64,000 bases of DNA from Bacteroidota bacterium (GTDB lineage: Bacteria; Bacteroidota; Bacteroidia; Bacteroidales; Lentimicrobiaceae), in the NCBI GenBank assembly GCA_023441805.1, contig JAEZNO010000001.1, positions 1-64,000 of the forward strand. The letters are read 5' to 3'. Below are positions 56,751 through 64,000 of the stretch, piece after piece; within the stretch, counting starts at the first letter, position 1; the number at the start of each line of letters is the position of its first letter. The position numbers and the translations under genes were made by a program. A model generated the notes under the pieces. It was not told where the DNA came from and did not search any database. It saw nothing but the letters and a program-made list of their open reading frames with translations.

Positions 56751-58508
56751 ATGTTACGAACACATACCTGCGGTGAGCTTACCTTAGCTAATGCAAATCA
56801 ATCAGTTACCCTCTGCGGATGGGTACAACGTTCACGTGACCTTGGTGGAATGACTTTCATTGATTTGCGTGACAGATATGGAATCACTCAGCTTGTTTTC
56901 AATATGGAATCAAATGCAGTGCTTTGTGAAGAAGCACGTAAACTGGGACGTGAATATGTTATTGCTGCTACCGGTAGGGTTGCCGAAAGAAGCAATAAAA
57001 ACCCCAAAATGGTTACCGGTGATATTGAAATTCTGGTTGATTCATTCGAAATTCTTAATGCTTCTAAAACCCCTCCCTTCACTATTGAAGAAAATACTGA
57101 TGGCGGCGATGAATTGAGAATGAAATTCCGTTATCTGGATCTTCGCAGGCAAAGTGTAAAAGAAAACCTGTTACTCAGACACAGGATGGGTATTGAAACA
57201 AGAAATTACCTGAATAACCAGGGATTTATTGAAGTTGAAACTCCCGTTCTCATTAAATCTACACCTGAAGGTGCTCGTGATTTTGTTGTACCCTCACGAA
57301 TGAATGAAGGGCAATTCTATGCTCTTCCGCAATCACCGCAAACATTCAAGCAACTGCTGATGGTTTCAGGATTCGATAAATATTTCCAGATTGTGAAATG
57401 TTTCAGGGATGAAGACCTGCGTGCCGACAGGCAACCTGAGTTTACCCAAATCGACTGTGAAATGTCGTTCGTTACTCAGGAAGATATCCTTAATACATTT
57501 GAGGGACTCACAAAATACTTATTTAAAACAGTTAAGGGTGTTGAAGTTAATTCGTTCCCCCGTATGTCATTTGCTGATGCGATGAAAAACTATGGGAACG
57601 ACAAGCCAGATATCCGTTTTGGGATGACCTTTGTTGAAATTACCAATCTAGTGAAAGGCCATGATTTCAAAGTATTTGATGACGCAGAACTCGTTGTAGG
57701 TATCAATGCTACCGGATGTGCCACTTATACAAGAAAACAGCTGGATGAGCTTACCGATTTTGTGAAACGTCCCCAATTAGGCGCAAGCGGGTTGATTTAT
57801 GCTAGATATAATGAGGATGGTACAATAAAATCGTCAGTTGATAAATTCTATACTGAAGAAGATTTAAAGCATTGGGCAAAGCAATTTGATGCTAAACCGG
57901 GTGACTTGATGCTGATTCTTGCAGGAAATGCTAATAAAATCAGGAAAGCACTCTCTGAATTAAGACTTGAAATAGGCAACAGACTCGGTCTCCGAAATCC
58001 TGAAGTGTTTGCTCCTCTGTGGGTTGTTGATTTTCCTTTATTGGAATGGGATGAAGAGACAGCACGCTGGTATGCTATGCATCACCCTTTCACATCTCCC
58101 AAGCCTGAGGATATAGCTTATCTGGATACCGATCCCGGTAAAGTGAGAGCTAATGCCTATGACCTTGTAATCAATGGTGTTGAAATAGGTGGTGGTTCTA
58201 TTAGAATCCACAATCGTGAACTGCAGAAGAAAATGTTCACTGTGCTCGGATTTACCGATGAGGATGCTCAGGCACAATTTGGATTCCTCATGAATGCTTT
58301 CGAATATGGTGCCCCACCTCATGGAGGTATTGCTTTTGGATTCGACAGAATGTGTTCACTATTTGGCGGATCGGATAGTATACGTGACTTCATTGCCTTC
58401 CCAAAGAATAACTCAGGAAGAGATGTGATGATTGATTCACCTGCTCCTATTAAACAAGAACAGTTAGATGAATTGAAATTAATCATTAATCTACCTGAAG
58501 CAAATTAA
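56751..58508 (+). CDS. aspS: Aspartyl-tRNA synthetase
   Basis: This 585-residue class II synthetase charges tRNA-Asp. The N-terminal OB fold ([20 protein letters not shown]) binds the anticodon. Motif 2 appears as [19 protein letters not shown], and motif 3 as [15 protein letters not shown]. The bacterial GAD insertion domain lies between them. The start at MLRTHTCGE is chosen over the ATG 39 bases upstream because family members begin just there. The gene stands alone and is divergent from the secreted unknown. Confidence 0.97.
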   Translation: MLRTHTCGELTLANANQSVTLCGWVQRSRDLGGMTFIDLRDRYGITQLVFNMESNAVLCEEARKLGREYVIAATGRVAERSNKNPKMVTGDIEILVDSFEILNASKTPPFTIEENTDGGDELRMKFRYLDLRRQSVKENLLLRHRMGIETRNYLNNQGFIEVETPVLIKSTPEGARDFVVPSRMNEGQFYALPQSPQTFKQLLMVSGFDKYFQIVKCFRDEDLRADRQPEFTQIDCEMSFVTQEDILNTFEGLTKYLFKTVKGVEVNSFPRMSFADAMKNYGNDKPDIRFGMTFVEITNLVKGHDFKVFDDAELVVGINATGCATYTRKQLDELTDFVKRPQLGASGLIYARYNEDGTIKSSVDKFYTEEDLKHWAKQFDAKPGDLMLILAGNANKIRKALSELRLEIGNRLGLRNPEVFAPLWVVDFPLLEWDEETARWYAMHHPFTSPKPEDIAYLDTDPGKVRANAYDLVINGVEIGGGSIRIHNRELQKKMFTVLGFTDEDAQAQFGFLMNAFEYGAPPHGGIAFGFDRMCSLFGGSDSIRDFIAFPKNNSGRDVMIDSPAPIKQEQLDELKLIINLPEAN

Positions 58509-58573
58509 TGTTCGTTAGACATAGCAGATAAGAGATTATTATTTAGATTGCAGCACTTTTTAACACACAACCA

Positions 58574-58912
58574 ATGAAACCGATAAAAACGTTGCTGCCA
58601 TTCTCACGCTGGCTCCTTAGAATTCTTGTTCTCATTTGGGTCATTATCCAGTATATCTCTGTAATCCAGGGATTGGATGTACACAGTAAATATTTCTATA
58701 TTGCACTGGGCTTTGTTCTATTTGCACTGTTGCTATTTGCCGGAGGGTTTTCATCAAAACCTGGCCTCACGGTTATTTCTGCAATATTTCTTACGCTACT
58801 TTTCATCTATCGGATTTATATAAATTTTGTACCTGCAATAACTGAAACGCAGGTAATCTCATTTGTTTTCCTTTCAATATCTATATACTTTATGTCATCA
58901 GCCAATAAATAA
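58574..58912 (+). CDS. Small integral membrane protein of unknown function
   Basis: This 112-residue protein has three to four hydrophobic helices (WLLRILVLIWVIIQYISVI, YIALGFVLFALLLFAGGF, LTVISAIFLTLLFIYRIYI, ISFVFLSISIYF) and a short basic N-terminus, so it should lie in the inner membrane with the N-terminus inside. I do not recognise the family. It follows aspS after 65 bases and may share its transcript. The convergent terminator beyond it closes the unit. Confidence 0.6.
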   Translation: MKPIKTLLPFSRWLLRILVLIWVIIQYISVIQGLDVHSKYFYIALGFVLFALLLFAGGFSSKPGLTVISAIFLTLLFIYRIYINFVPAITETQVISFVFLSISIYFMSSANK

Positions 58913-58950
58913 AGAATTATTCAACCGACCAGAATTTGTCTATTCCATAA

Positions 58951-58991
58951 AAAGAGATACGGGTAAAAACTTCTTTCACCCGTATCTCTTT
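58951..58991. terminator. Bidirectional terminator between convergent genes
   Basis: A perfect 14-bp stem (AAAGAGATACGGGT with its complement) with a 13-base loop lies between the small membrane protein gene and the cupredoxin-BACON gene. T/A runs at both feet fit termination from either side. Confidence 0.85.
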
Positions 58992-59032
58992 CAATGTAAA
59001 ATCAAACCCCTTATAATCAATCAATACGCTTC

Positions 59033-60670
59033 CTATTTGACTAATACAATTCTGGTTACAAAACTCCTTCCTTCATTGTCAAGCCTGAACAGGTAAGTTC
59101 CTTTAGCTATTGATGTAAGGTCTAATTGCATAAAATTCAGGTTTTCAACTTCCTTTTCATAGACAATGTTACCCTTCAAATCCATAATCTTAATAACTGA
59201 AAGACCGGGATGCTCAGCAGTCAGCTCAACAATTCCGTTTGAAGGATTAGGGAATAATTTAACTCCCGGTAAAGAATTATCGACTACTGAAACTGTACCT
59301 TCCTGAGTGATTGTGAACATCTGCATTACACCCATTGCAGTTACTGAAAGCATCGCCACTCTGGTTTCATTAAGAGGATTCGCTTGATAATCAACGACAA
59401 TTTCCCCATTCCCTGATCCTTCACCGGAAACTGTAACCCATGAATCGGGCGCTGATATTGCCCATGAAGTATTCGAAGTCACCGTAAAATTAGTTGTTCC
59501 TGCTTCGGCAGTTACTAAACGGTTGGTCGGGCTAACTTCTAAGACCACAGCCATACCTTGTTGAGTAATAGTCACCTGTGAAGTTGATCCCGGAACTGCA
59601 ATGATAATTGCGGCAACCCTTGAATCAAAACCGGTGTTTGCCTCGTAAGCTATATCGAGCGTTCCGTTACCTGAACCTGATGTTGGGAATGTAACCCATC
59701 CGGCAGTTGAAGATACTGTCCAGTCGGCATTTGACGTAACACTAAACACGGCATTGCCCGCCTCAGCGGTTGCATTTACATTTGAAGGAGTAACCGATAA
59801 AGTAGCAGCAAGTCCGGATTGTGTAACCGTAACAGTTTGAGCAGGTATTCCACTTACAGTAACTGTTATAGTGGCCACCCTTTGTGTCATTAGCGGATTT
59901 TCGCTGTATGCAGCATTGATAACACCATTGCCATTTCCTGATGTCGTTACCACACACCAGTCACTGTTACTCGCTGCTGTCCAGCTTGAATTTGAACTAA
60001 CAGTAAATGTTGTACTCCCTTGCTGATAACTCACATTTCGATTCGAAGGAGTAACAGATAATGAAGGTGGAGCAGCAGCCTGTGTCACAGTAACAGTTAC
60101 AGCCGGCAGGCCTGATACAGTTACCGTAATATTTGCCACACGTTGTGAAGTAGTAGTATTTGCCTGATAATTTGCAACAAGTGTTCCATTACCCGACCCT
60201 GAAGACGTAACAGTACACCAACTTTGACTGCTTGATGCAGTCCAGTTTGAATTTGATGTAACTGAAAAATTGGTACTCCCGGAGGATGATGTAACATTTT
60301 GATTCGATGGAGTAACACTCAAAGTAGGTGTTGGATTAGACGCTGTAAAATGTCCTATTTGAACGCTGGAGTGTGGAGTACATAAATAAGTATAAGCTCC
60401 GGCAACATTCACTCTGTACTCATAAACCGGATTGCTGCTGGTTATCGGAGCATCCCATGCTTGCGCACCGGTAGGTATTGTTGTTGAGGTAGTTGTATGT
60501 TCTCCATTTATCCAAACCCATCTAATCGTATCACCAACCATTACATTCAGGTTGGCAGGTACAAAGACATAGTTCTGCACATTCACAATGTGCTTTACAG
60601 AATAAGCTCTCCCGGAAAATACAAGCATAAGAGCTAATAACGGTAAGATGTAAAGTAGTGATTTTTTCAT
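59033..60670 (-). CDS. Type IX-secreted cupredoxin with four BACON domains
   Basis: This 545-residue exported protein has a signal peptide ending near FSGRAYS. Residues about 25-112 form a plastocyanin-like domain (VPANLNVMVGDTIRWVWING), with candidate copper ligands His58, Cys97 and His100. The usual axial Met position holds Ile105. Four BACON repeats of about 88 residues follow, each with an SVTPSN opening, a SNxxWT-type strand and a TVTVT(Q)-type end. The end (about 470-545) is the Por-type sorting domain (VKLFPNPSNGIVELTAEHPG, KGTYLFRLDNEG) for type IX export. BACON domains often bind glycans or mucin. Electron transfer or copper binding at the surface is inference. Confidence 0.9.
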   Translation of the reverse strand: MKKSLLYILPLLALMLVFSGRAYSVKHIVNVQNYVFVPANLNVMVGDTIRWVWINGEHTTTSTTIPTGAQAWDAPITSSNPVYEYRVNVAGAYTYLCTPHSSVQIGHFTASNPTPTLSVTPSNQNVTSSSGSTNFSVTSNSNWTASSSQSWCTVTSSGSGNGTLVANYQANTTTSQRVANITVTVSGLPAVTVTVTQAAAPPSLSVTPSNRNVSYQQGSTTFTVSSNSSWTAASNSDWCVVTTSGNGNGVINAAYSENPLMTQRVATITVTVSGIPAQTVTVTQSGLAATLSVTPSNVNATAEAGNAVFSVTSNADWTVSSTAGWVTFPTSGSGNGTLDIAYEANTGFDSRVAAIIIAVPGSTSQVTITQQGMAVVLEVSPTNRLVTAEAGTTNFTVTSNTSWAISAPDSWVTVSGEGSGNGEIVVDYQANPLNETRVAMLSVTAMGVMQMFTITQEGTVSVVDNSLPGVKLFPNPSNGIVELTAEHPGLSVIKIMDLKGNIVYEKEVENLNFMQLDLTSIAKGTYLFRLDNEGRSFVTRIVLVK

Positions 60671-60843
60671 GCTTCCTTAATTTGTTTTGAGTATCAACAC
60701 CTTATTGTTTTACTTTGTTGGATATCATATTGAAATTTCTACATCTTTTAAGCGCTTCCTTAAGATTTGCAGGTAGAACATCAATTGAGAGAATAACTAA
60801 AGCCATTATGACCTCATTCGGTATCATTAAGCAAAAAATGTGT

Positions 60844-60851
60844 TATATTTG
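60844..60851 (+). promoter_or_regulatory. Putative -7 box of the coiled-coil protein gene
   Basis: TATATTTG matches TAnnTTTG, 25 bases before the preferred start codon. Confidence 0.5.
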
Positions 60852-60876
60852 AATTGAACCTTCAATTTAAATGATT

Positions 60877-61779
60877 ATGAAGACTTTATCCTTTATTTTA
60901 TCAGTCATAGCAATAGCTTTGGCATATACCACAAATGCGCAGGAACAGATAACTGTTAAACAATCGCAGATTACAGTTCCTTCAGGCAATGTAGCTGCTT
61001 ATTCAGTTATTATACCACAGGCAATGCAACCGGTAGTCTTAAAGGACTGGAGCCGTTTAGTGATTAATGAGACAGGAAGGAAATCAAGAAAAAAGCCAGT
61101 GATGACCAAATCTGAGTATTCAATCGATAGTGTTTTTATAAAACAGATAGCCGAAGAACCTCTTAACATAACTTCATCGTTCATGCAGAAAGAAAATGGT
61201 GTTGAGATGCTGGCTGCATTCAACTATAAAGGATTGTATCTTGACTCGTCAAACCAGGTTATGAATGAAAGGGCATCAAACTACATCAGGAATTTTGCCT
61301 TAGGGCAATATCGTGATGCAGTCAAGTTTGAACTGGAAAATGAAAAAGAGAAACTTGAAGCAATGAATGAAAAACTGGCTCAGCTTGTTAAAGAAAATAC
61401 TAAGTATAAAAAGAACATCGCCTCCTATACAAATGATACAATTGATCTTAAACAGGAGATAATTCTTCAAAATAAGCTGAAAGAGAGCAAAAATCAGGAG
61501 ATTTATCAGCAAGAAATGAATGTATCGAGAGCAAAAGGTGATCCTGTTAATTTAAAAGAACAGAAAAAGAAACTCAATGCAATGAAACAGGATAGAAAGC
61601 AGATTTCAAATAAGATTAAAAAGAATGACAAGCAAATTGTTTCTAAAGTTTCAGATATTGAAAATTCAAAGCGTCAGATAACTCTTAACGAACAGGAGCA
61701 AGAAAGACAAAAACAAGCAATTGAGAGTCAAATGAAAGTTGTGGAGCAAGTAAAGGAGAAACTGGATAGAATCAAATAA
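60877..61779 (+). CDS. Exported coiled-coil protein of unknown function
   Basis: This protein of about 300 residues has a signal peptide ending near TTNAQEQ. The first 140 residues form a globular domain (VVLKDWSRLVINETGRKSRK). The second half is a long, Lys/Glu/Gln-rich coiled coil (KEKLEAMNEKLAQLVKENTK, QKKKLNAMKQDRKQISNKIK) broken once near a Gly-Asp-Pro. I do not recognise the family. A periplasmic spacer or scaffold role is possible, by inference. Two in-frame ATG codons are six bases apart; I use the second because it gives the more usual signal peptide MKTLSF. Confidence 0.65.
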   Translation: MKTLSFILSVIAIALAYTTNAQEQITVKQSQITVPSGNVAAYSVIIPQAMQPVVLKDWSRLVINETGRKSRKKPVMTKSEYSIDSVFIKQIAEEPLNITSSFMQKENGVEMLAAFNYKGLYLDSSNQVMNERASNYIRNFALGQYRDAVKFELENEKEKLEAMNEKLAQLVKENTKYKKNIASYTNDTIDLKQEIILQNKLKESKNQEIYQQEMNVSRAKGDPVNLKEQKKKLNAMKQDRKQISNKIKKNDKQIVSKVSDIENSKRQITLNEQEQERQKQAIESQMKVVEQVKEKLDRIK

Positions 61780-61853
61780 CATACGCAGTTTTAATCTCTT
61801 AATATGCTATGTTAATTACTCCTACACTCTGTGTCAGAGGCTGCAGCCCGTAA

Positions 61854-62219
61854 TCAGGCAGATAATATATCATCTATTAAAGTGACTGAAACCCTGTCGG
61901 CTTTGCCACCAATAGGAGGATTAAGTTTTGATACGGTTACTTCGGTTCGGCTAATGGTAGGAAACCTCTTTCGTATTGCTTTGAGAATTCGGTGAGCCAC
62001 GTTTTCAAGCAGATTACTTCTGACAGCCATTTCATTCTTAACAGTTTCGTAAAGATTCATGTAATTCACTGTCTGGTGCAGGTCATCAGTTATTTCAGCT
62101 TGCTCAGTATCAACATTCACAACAAGGTTAACTTCAAATCTGGTACCGATGATACTTTCCTCAGCAAAACAGCCATGATAGGCATAAAACTCCATTCTGT
62201 CAATACGAATAGTGGCCAT
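61854..62219 (-). CDS. folB: Dihydroneopterin aldolase
   Basis: This 121-residue folate-pathway enzyme converts 7,8-dihydroneopterin to 6-hydroxymethyl-dihydropterin and glycolaldehyde. It has the N-terminal RMEFYAYHGCFAEESIIGTR, with the conserved Glu of the substrate site, and the C-terminal VTVSKLNPPIGGKADRVSVT, with the catalytic Lys. The length is normal. A longer frame from 62282 would run through the promoter and into the tRNA promoter, so the ATG at MATIRID is chosen. It is divergent from tRNA-Cys. Confidence 0.94.
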   Translation of the reverse strand: MATIRIDRMEFYAYHGCFAEESIIGTRFEVNLVVNVDTEQAEITDDLHQTVNYMNLYETVKNEMAVRSNLLENVAHRILKAIRKRFPTISRTEVTVSKLNPPIGGKADRVSVTLIDDILSA

Positions 62220-62232
62220 ATAATTTTTTATG

Positions 62233-62240
62233 CAAAGATA
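62233..62240 (-). promoter_or_regulatory. -7 box of folB
   Basis: The minus strand reads TATCTTTG, a full TAnnTTTG match, 13 bases before the folB ATG. Confidence 0.55.
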
Positions 62241-62265
62241 TAAGTAATAGAACAAGAAATATTTA

Positions 62266-62273
62266 TAACTTTG
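62266..62273 (+). promoter_or_regulatory. -7 box of tRNA-Cys
   Basis: TAACTTTG matches TAnnTTTG and ends 14 bases before the mature tRNA 5' end, divergent from the folB promoter. Confidence 0.55.
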
Positions 62274-62287
62274 CGCACACATATAAT

Positions 62288-62358
62288 GGTCTCGTGGCCG
62301 AGTGGCTAGGCAGAGGTCTGCAAAACCTTCTACAGCGGTTCGAATCCGCTCGAGACCT
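62288..62358 (+). tRNA. tRNA-Cys (anticodon GCA)
   Basis: The cloverleaf folds fully. The 7-bp acceptor stem is GGTCTCG with CGAGACC and discriminator T. The D arm contains GAGTGGCTAGGC. A 5-bp anticodon stem closes the loop CTGCAAA, and the T arm is AGCGGTTCGAATCCGCT. The anticodon GCA reads Cys codons. No CCA end is encoded. It is transcribed alone, with its own promoter and terminator. Confidence 0.96.
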
Positions 62359-62371
62359 CAGGGATAATATT

Positions 62372-62408
62372 AATAACCACCTACTTAATACAGGTGGTTA
62401 TTTTATTT
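62372..62408 (+). terminator. Terminator of tRNA-Cys
   Basis: A perfect 11-bp stem (AATAACCACCT/AGGTGGTTATT) with a nine-base loop is followed by a T-rich tract, 13 bases after the tRNA. Confidence 0.9.
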
Positions 62409-62498
62409 TACATTCAATTTTCCCAATTTATACCAAGGATCACACCGGGTTGCAGGTGCAGACAAAAATTTGCAAGCAGAATGCAAACTTCAATAACT

Positions 62499-62722
62499 GA
62501 GGCTGTCATAAAATGAAGGCCTCTTTTTTTGTCTTAATTGAAAATTAAAGATTATACATTAATTGTACATTAATTAATCATTACCTGTACTAAAATGTGT
62601 ACTTATGTGGAGTTCATGTGGAGTTCATGTGGACTTAATGTGTAATCAATAACTTTACAGTATGTAAATTTTCTATTGAAACTTCTTCAATCCAATATCT
62701 GCTGAAGATTTGATACAGCCTT
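62499..62722. mobile_element. MITE-like element, copy 2 (diverged terminal repeats)
   Basis: This second copy of the element at 4265-4492 lies in the same orientation and has nearly the same length. The left end GAGGCTGTCATAAA and the right end TTTGATACAGCCTT still match imperfectly, so the terminal repeats have decayed. The block from about 62570 to 62641, including the 11-bp array, is almost identical to copy 1. The opening hairpin (62499-62530) with seven T remains. No ORF lies inside. Confidence 0.75.
62609..62652. repeat. Four-unit 11-bp tandem array inside repeat copy 2
   Basis: The units are GGAGTTCATGT (twice), GGACTTAATGT and GTAATCAATAA, without gaps. This is the best-conserved part between the two copies of the element. 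Confidence 0.8.
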
Positions 62723-62831
62723 TCTGTTAATAGGACGAAATATCTACTTGATGGGACTAAGCTATAGTGTTTAACCTTTATAAGTCTGTTCTATCTATAT
62801 ATTAAACATGCTAATTCTTGGCTAAACCATA

Positions 62832-62875
62832 GGAGTTGGTACGGAGTTAATACGGACTTAGTACGGAGATGTTAG
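62832..62875. repeat. Free-standing four-unit 11-bp array
   Basis: The units GGAGTTGGTAC, GGAGTTAATAC, GGACTTAGTAC and GGAGATGTTAG follow without gaps. The first three keep the GGAGTT-GGAGTT-GGACTT order of the arrays in the two elements although the other bases differ. No inverted repeats flank it. The remaining bases of the 62723-63123 gap contain only this array and the palindrome near 63076. Confidence 0.75.
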
Positions 62876-63053
62876 GCAGTTAAATTTTTACAATCAATTT
62901 TATTTTGTTTAACCGAGGTAGCCTGTCCTTTTACAAAATGTTAAACAAACTCAAACTAATGGATGAATTCTGGATGATGAATTCTGAATAGCCAATTCGA
63001 CTTAAAAGATAATAATGGAGATAAGAACTTTAATATTCAGAGATAAGAAAAAA

Positions 63054-63100
63054 GGTGAGGAGGGTTACGCCGTATGAGACGTGGTAAACCACGCCTCACC
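63054..63100. repeat. REP-like palindrome near the lipoprotein gene
   Basis: The inner hairpin is a 5-bp stem CGTGG/CCACG with loop TAAA, extended by GAG/CTC across one mismatch. An outer pair GGTGAGG/CCTCACC can form an alternative stem. On the minus strand it lies about 25-70 bases downstream of the lipoprotein stop codon and could end that transcript, although the T-run (minus-strand sense) is poor. GC content is well above that of the flanks. Confidence 0.5.
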
Positions 63101-63123
63101 GACGCAAATTTTTTGTTAGCTAC

Positions 63124-63598
63124 TTAATACACAATATATTTAATATTCTCAAACTTTCCTTCAGTAAAGACCTTACTATCGCTTAAAGTTGTAGTGTTAA
63201 TTCCGGTGAAATGAAAAGTCCCGGAGACTAATTTTTTTTCAGCATCACTACTTGTAATTACAATTTCACCCTCACCGTCTAAATATGAAGAGTATACTGT
63301 ATATGTACAGTTGTTTTCCATTTCGGAAAGTGGATAAGTACCGGCTTGATAGCCAAGAGTTTTTACATACAGATAGTCCGTAAGTTGGGTTCCTGTGGCA
63401 GTAATCTGCAATACATTGGCAGCCTCAGTATAAACTGCCATAACATTGTCTGTTGTCCATTGAACTCCATCAATTTTGACCGAAACAGATGATTTAGGAT
63501 CATTTCCATTTTCATCTTTTTTGTTGTCCTCGTCTTTTACAACTGGTTACGATAACCAATACTGAAAGCATGATACTCCAAAGAAATGCTTTTTTCAT
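63124..63598 (-). pseudogene. Small lipoprotein gene interrupted by a one-base frameshift
   Basis: The frame from 63598 encodes a normal lipoprotein signal, MKKAFLWSIMLSVLVIVTSC, then Lys and a stop after about six more codons. In the +1-shifted frame the Lys/Asp-rich linker continues (KDEDNKKDENGNDPKSSVSV), followed by KIDGVQWTTDNVMAVYTEAA and a beta-rich domain to residue about 157 (GEGEIVITSSDAEKKLVSGT). Removing one A from the AAAA run at 63535-63538 joins both parts into one ORF. The domain resembles DUF6252-like Bacteroidota lipoproteins. It is a true pseudogene, a phase-variable gene, or a sequencing error; the sequence alone cannot decide. Confidence 0.8.
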
Positions 63599-63686
63599 GA
63601 CTGTTAAGTTTTAGTTGTTAGTGATAATTAGTGTATTCTCAACGTTACAAAGAAATGAATTTTTTTTGATTAGATAGTAATTTTTG

Positions 63687-63708
63687 ATAGTATTATATCA
63701 AATACTAT
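63687..63708. promoter_or_regulatory. Inverted repeat in the divergent lipoprotein/MBL intergenic region
   Basis: Perfect 8-bp arms ATAGTATT and AATACTAT surround a 6-base spacer in a very AT-rich stretch. It could be an operator for either divergent gene or chance in AT-rich DNA. Confidence 0.3.
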
Positions 63709-63812
63709 TTTACTTCGCGATTTCTAATACAATCAATGGCAGTATATTGGTATTTATCAGGTTGCAATCCGATTAGGGTTACATGTTATCAAGGTATATT
63801 CTAAACATTGAA

Positions 63813-63820
63813 TATCTTTG
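63813..63820 (+). promoter_or_regulatory. Putative -7 box of the MBL hydrolase gene
   Basis: TATCTTTG is a full TAnnTTTG match, 25 bases before the start codon. Confidence 0.55.
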
Positions 63821-63845
63821 ACTGTTTATTGCAAAAAACAAAAAC

Positions 63846-64000
63846 ATGCAACTCTATTCAATTCCAACCGGACACTTTAAACTAGATGGTGGTGCAATGT
63901 TCGGTGTTGTACCTAAAAGCTTATGGAGCAAACAATATCCCGCCGATGAAAATAATATGATCGACATGGTAATGCGCTGTTTGTTAGTCGTTGATGGCGA
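63846..64000 (+). CDS. MBL-fold metallo-hydrolase, N-terminal fragment (runs off right edge)
   Basis: Fifty-one codons are visible, starting MQLYSIPTGHFKLDGGAMFG and continuing VVPKSLWSKQYPADENNMID and MRCLLVVDG. This matches the start of a Bacteroidota MBL-fold hydrolase group in which the first strands hold the substrate-side GGAMFG loop. The metal-binding HxHxDH motif lies beyond the window, so activity cannot be judged. The reaction is unknown. Confidence 0.75.
   Translation, partial: MQLYSIPTGHFKLDGGAMFGVVPKSLWSKQYPADENNMIDMVMRCLLVVDG

Noticed and set aside
58863..59096. Plus-strand open frame overlapping the small membrane protein and the terminator
   Set aside because: It crosses a perfect bidirectional terminator and overlaps real genes on both sides.
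62294..62500. Small plus-strand open frame starting in the tRNA
   Set aside because: It runs through tRNA-Cys and its terminator and has no protein-like features.
62941..62990. Short direct repeat of ATGAATTCTG
   Set aside because: Simple ATGAATT-type sequence is common in AT-rich intergenic DNA of this kind; too short to support.

Overview
The window is a chromosomal segment of an AT-rich member of the Bacteroidota, probably of the Bacteroidales/Marinilabiliales type. The support is read from the sequence: many genes are preceded by the Bacteroidota sigma-factor -7 box TAnnTTTG; two large secreted proteins end in type IX secretion sorting domains; and the families present (BACON repeats, Reg_prop sensor kinases, PG0541, DUF3108, thioester-less alpha-2-macroglobulin, gliding-type C-termini) are typical of this phylum. 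Shine-Dalgarno sequences are weak throughout. No prophage, integrase, transposase gene or CRISPR array was found. Two genes run off the edges: ileS on the left and an MBL-fold hydrolase on the right.

Layout. 1-956 is the start of ileS. 1466-2964 is a HigB/HigA-like toxin-antitoxin pair whose antitoxin carries an ImmA/IrrE metallopeptidase domain. 3203-4069 is a secreted EEP-family hydrolase. 4265-4492 is a small element with 16-bp terminal inverted repeats, with a second, diverged copy at 62499-62722. 4600-11174 is a complete TetR-TolC-MFP-RND-PG0541 efflux operon. 11319-14843 is a very large type IX secreted protein. 15074-18313 pairs a peptide transporter (OPT) with peptidase T. 18513-25217 is a translationally coupled signalling operon: two sensor kinases with nearly twin catalytic cores, a lone receiver, and a receiver-adenylate cyclase fusion. 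25293-32425 holds a DUF3108 protein and a 2091-residue alpha-2-macroglobulin. 32431-38456 holds an FMN reductase, leuS, an unknown outer-membrane protein and a DUF1648 protein. 38521-42986 is a pair of secreted glycoside hydrolases. 42979-44189 is a DUF4143 ATPase with an elaborate palindromic operator. 44249-47958 is dnaG, translationally coupled to a radical SAM protein with a pentein-like C-terminal half. 48074-55763 is a heptose/carbamoyl glycan cluster built as two convergent arms. 55898-62358 holds a secreted unknown, aspS, a small membrane protein, a cupredoxin-BACON protein, a coiled-coil protein, folB and tRNA-Cys. 62499-64000 is a repeat-rich stretch, a frameshifted lipoprotein gene and the start of an MBL hydrolase.

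The least explained signals are non-coding. There are four intergenic arrays with an exact 11-bp period. Two lie inside the inverted-repeat element, one lies alone at 62832-62875 with the same order of GGAG/GGAC cores, and one at 33225-33317 forms a 93-bp near-palindrome of eight 11-bp units that includes a four-tract G-quadruplex motif. Among proteins, the best candidates for new biology are the twin-kinase/receiver/adenylate cyclase operon, the radical SAM-pentein fusion coupled to dnaG, and the glycan cluster. Function beyond family level is inference from sequence reading; no database search was run.
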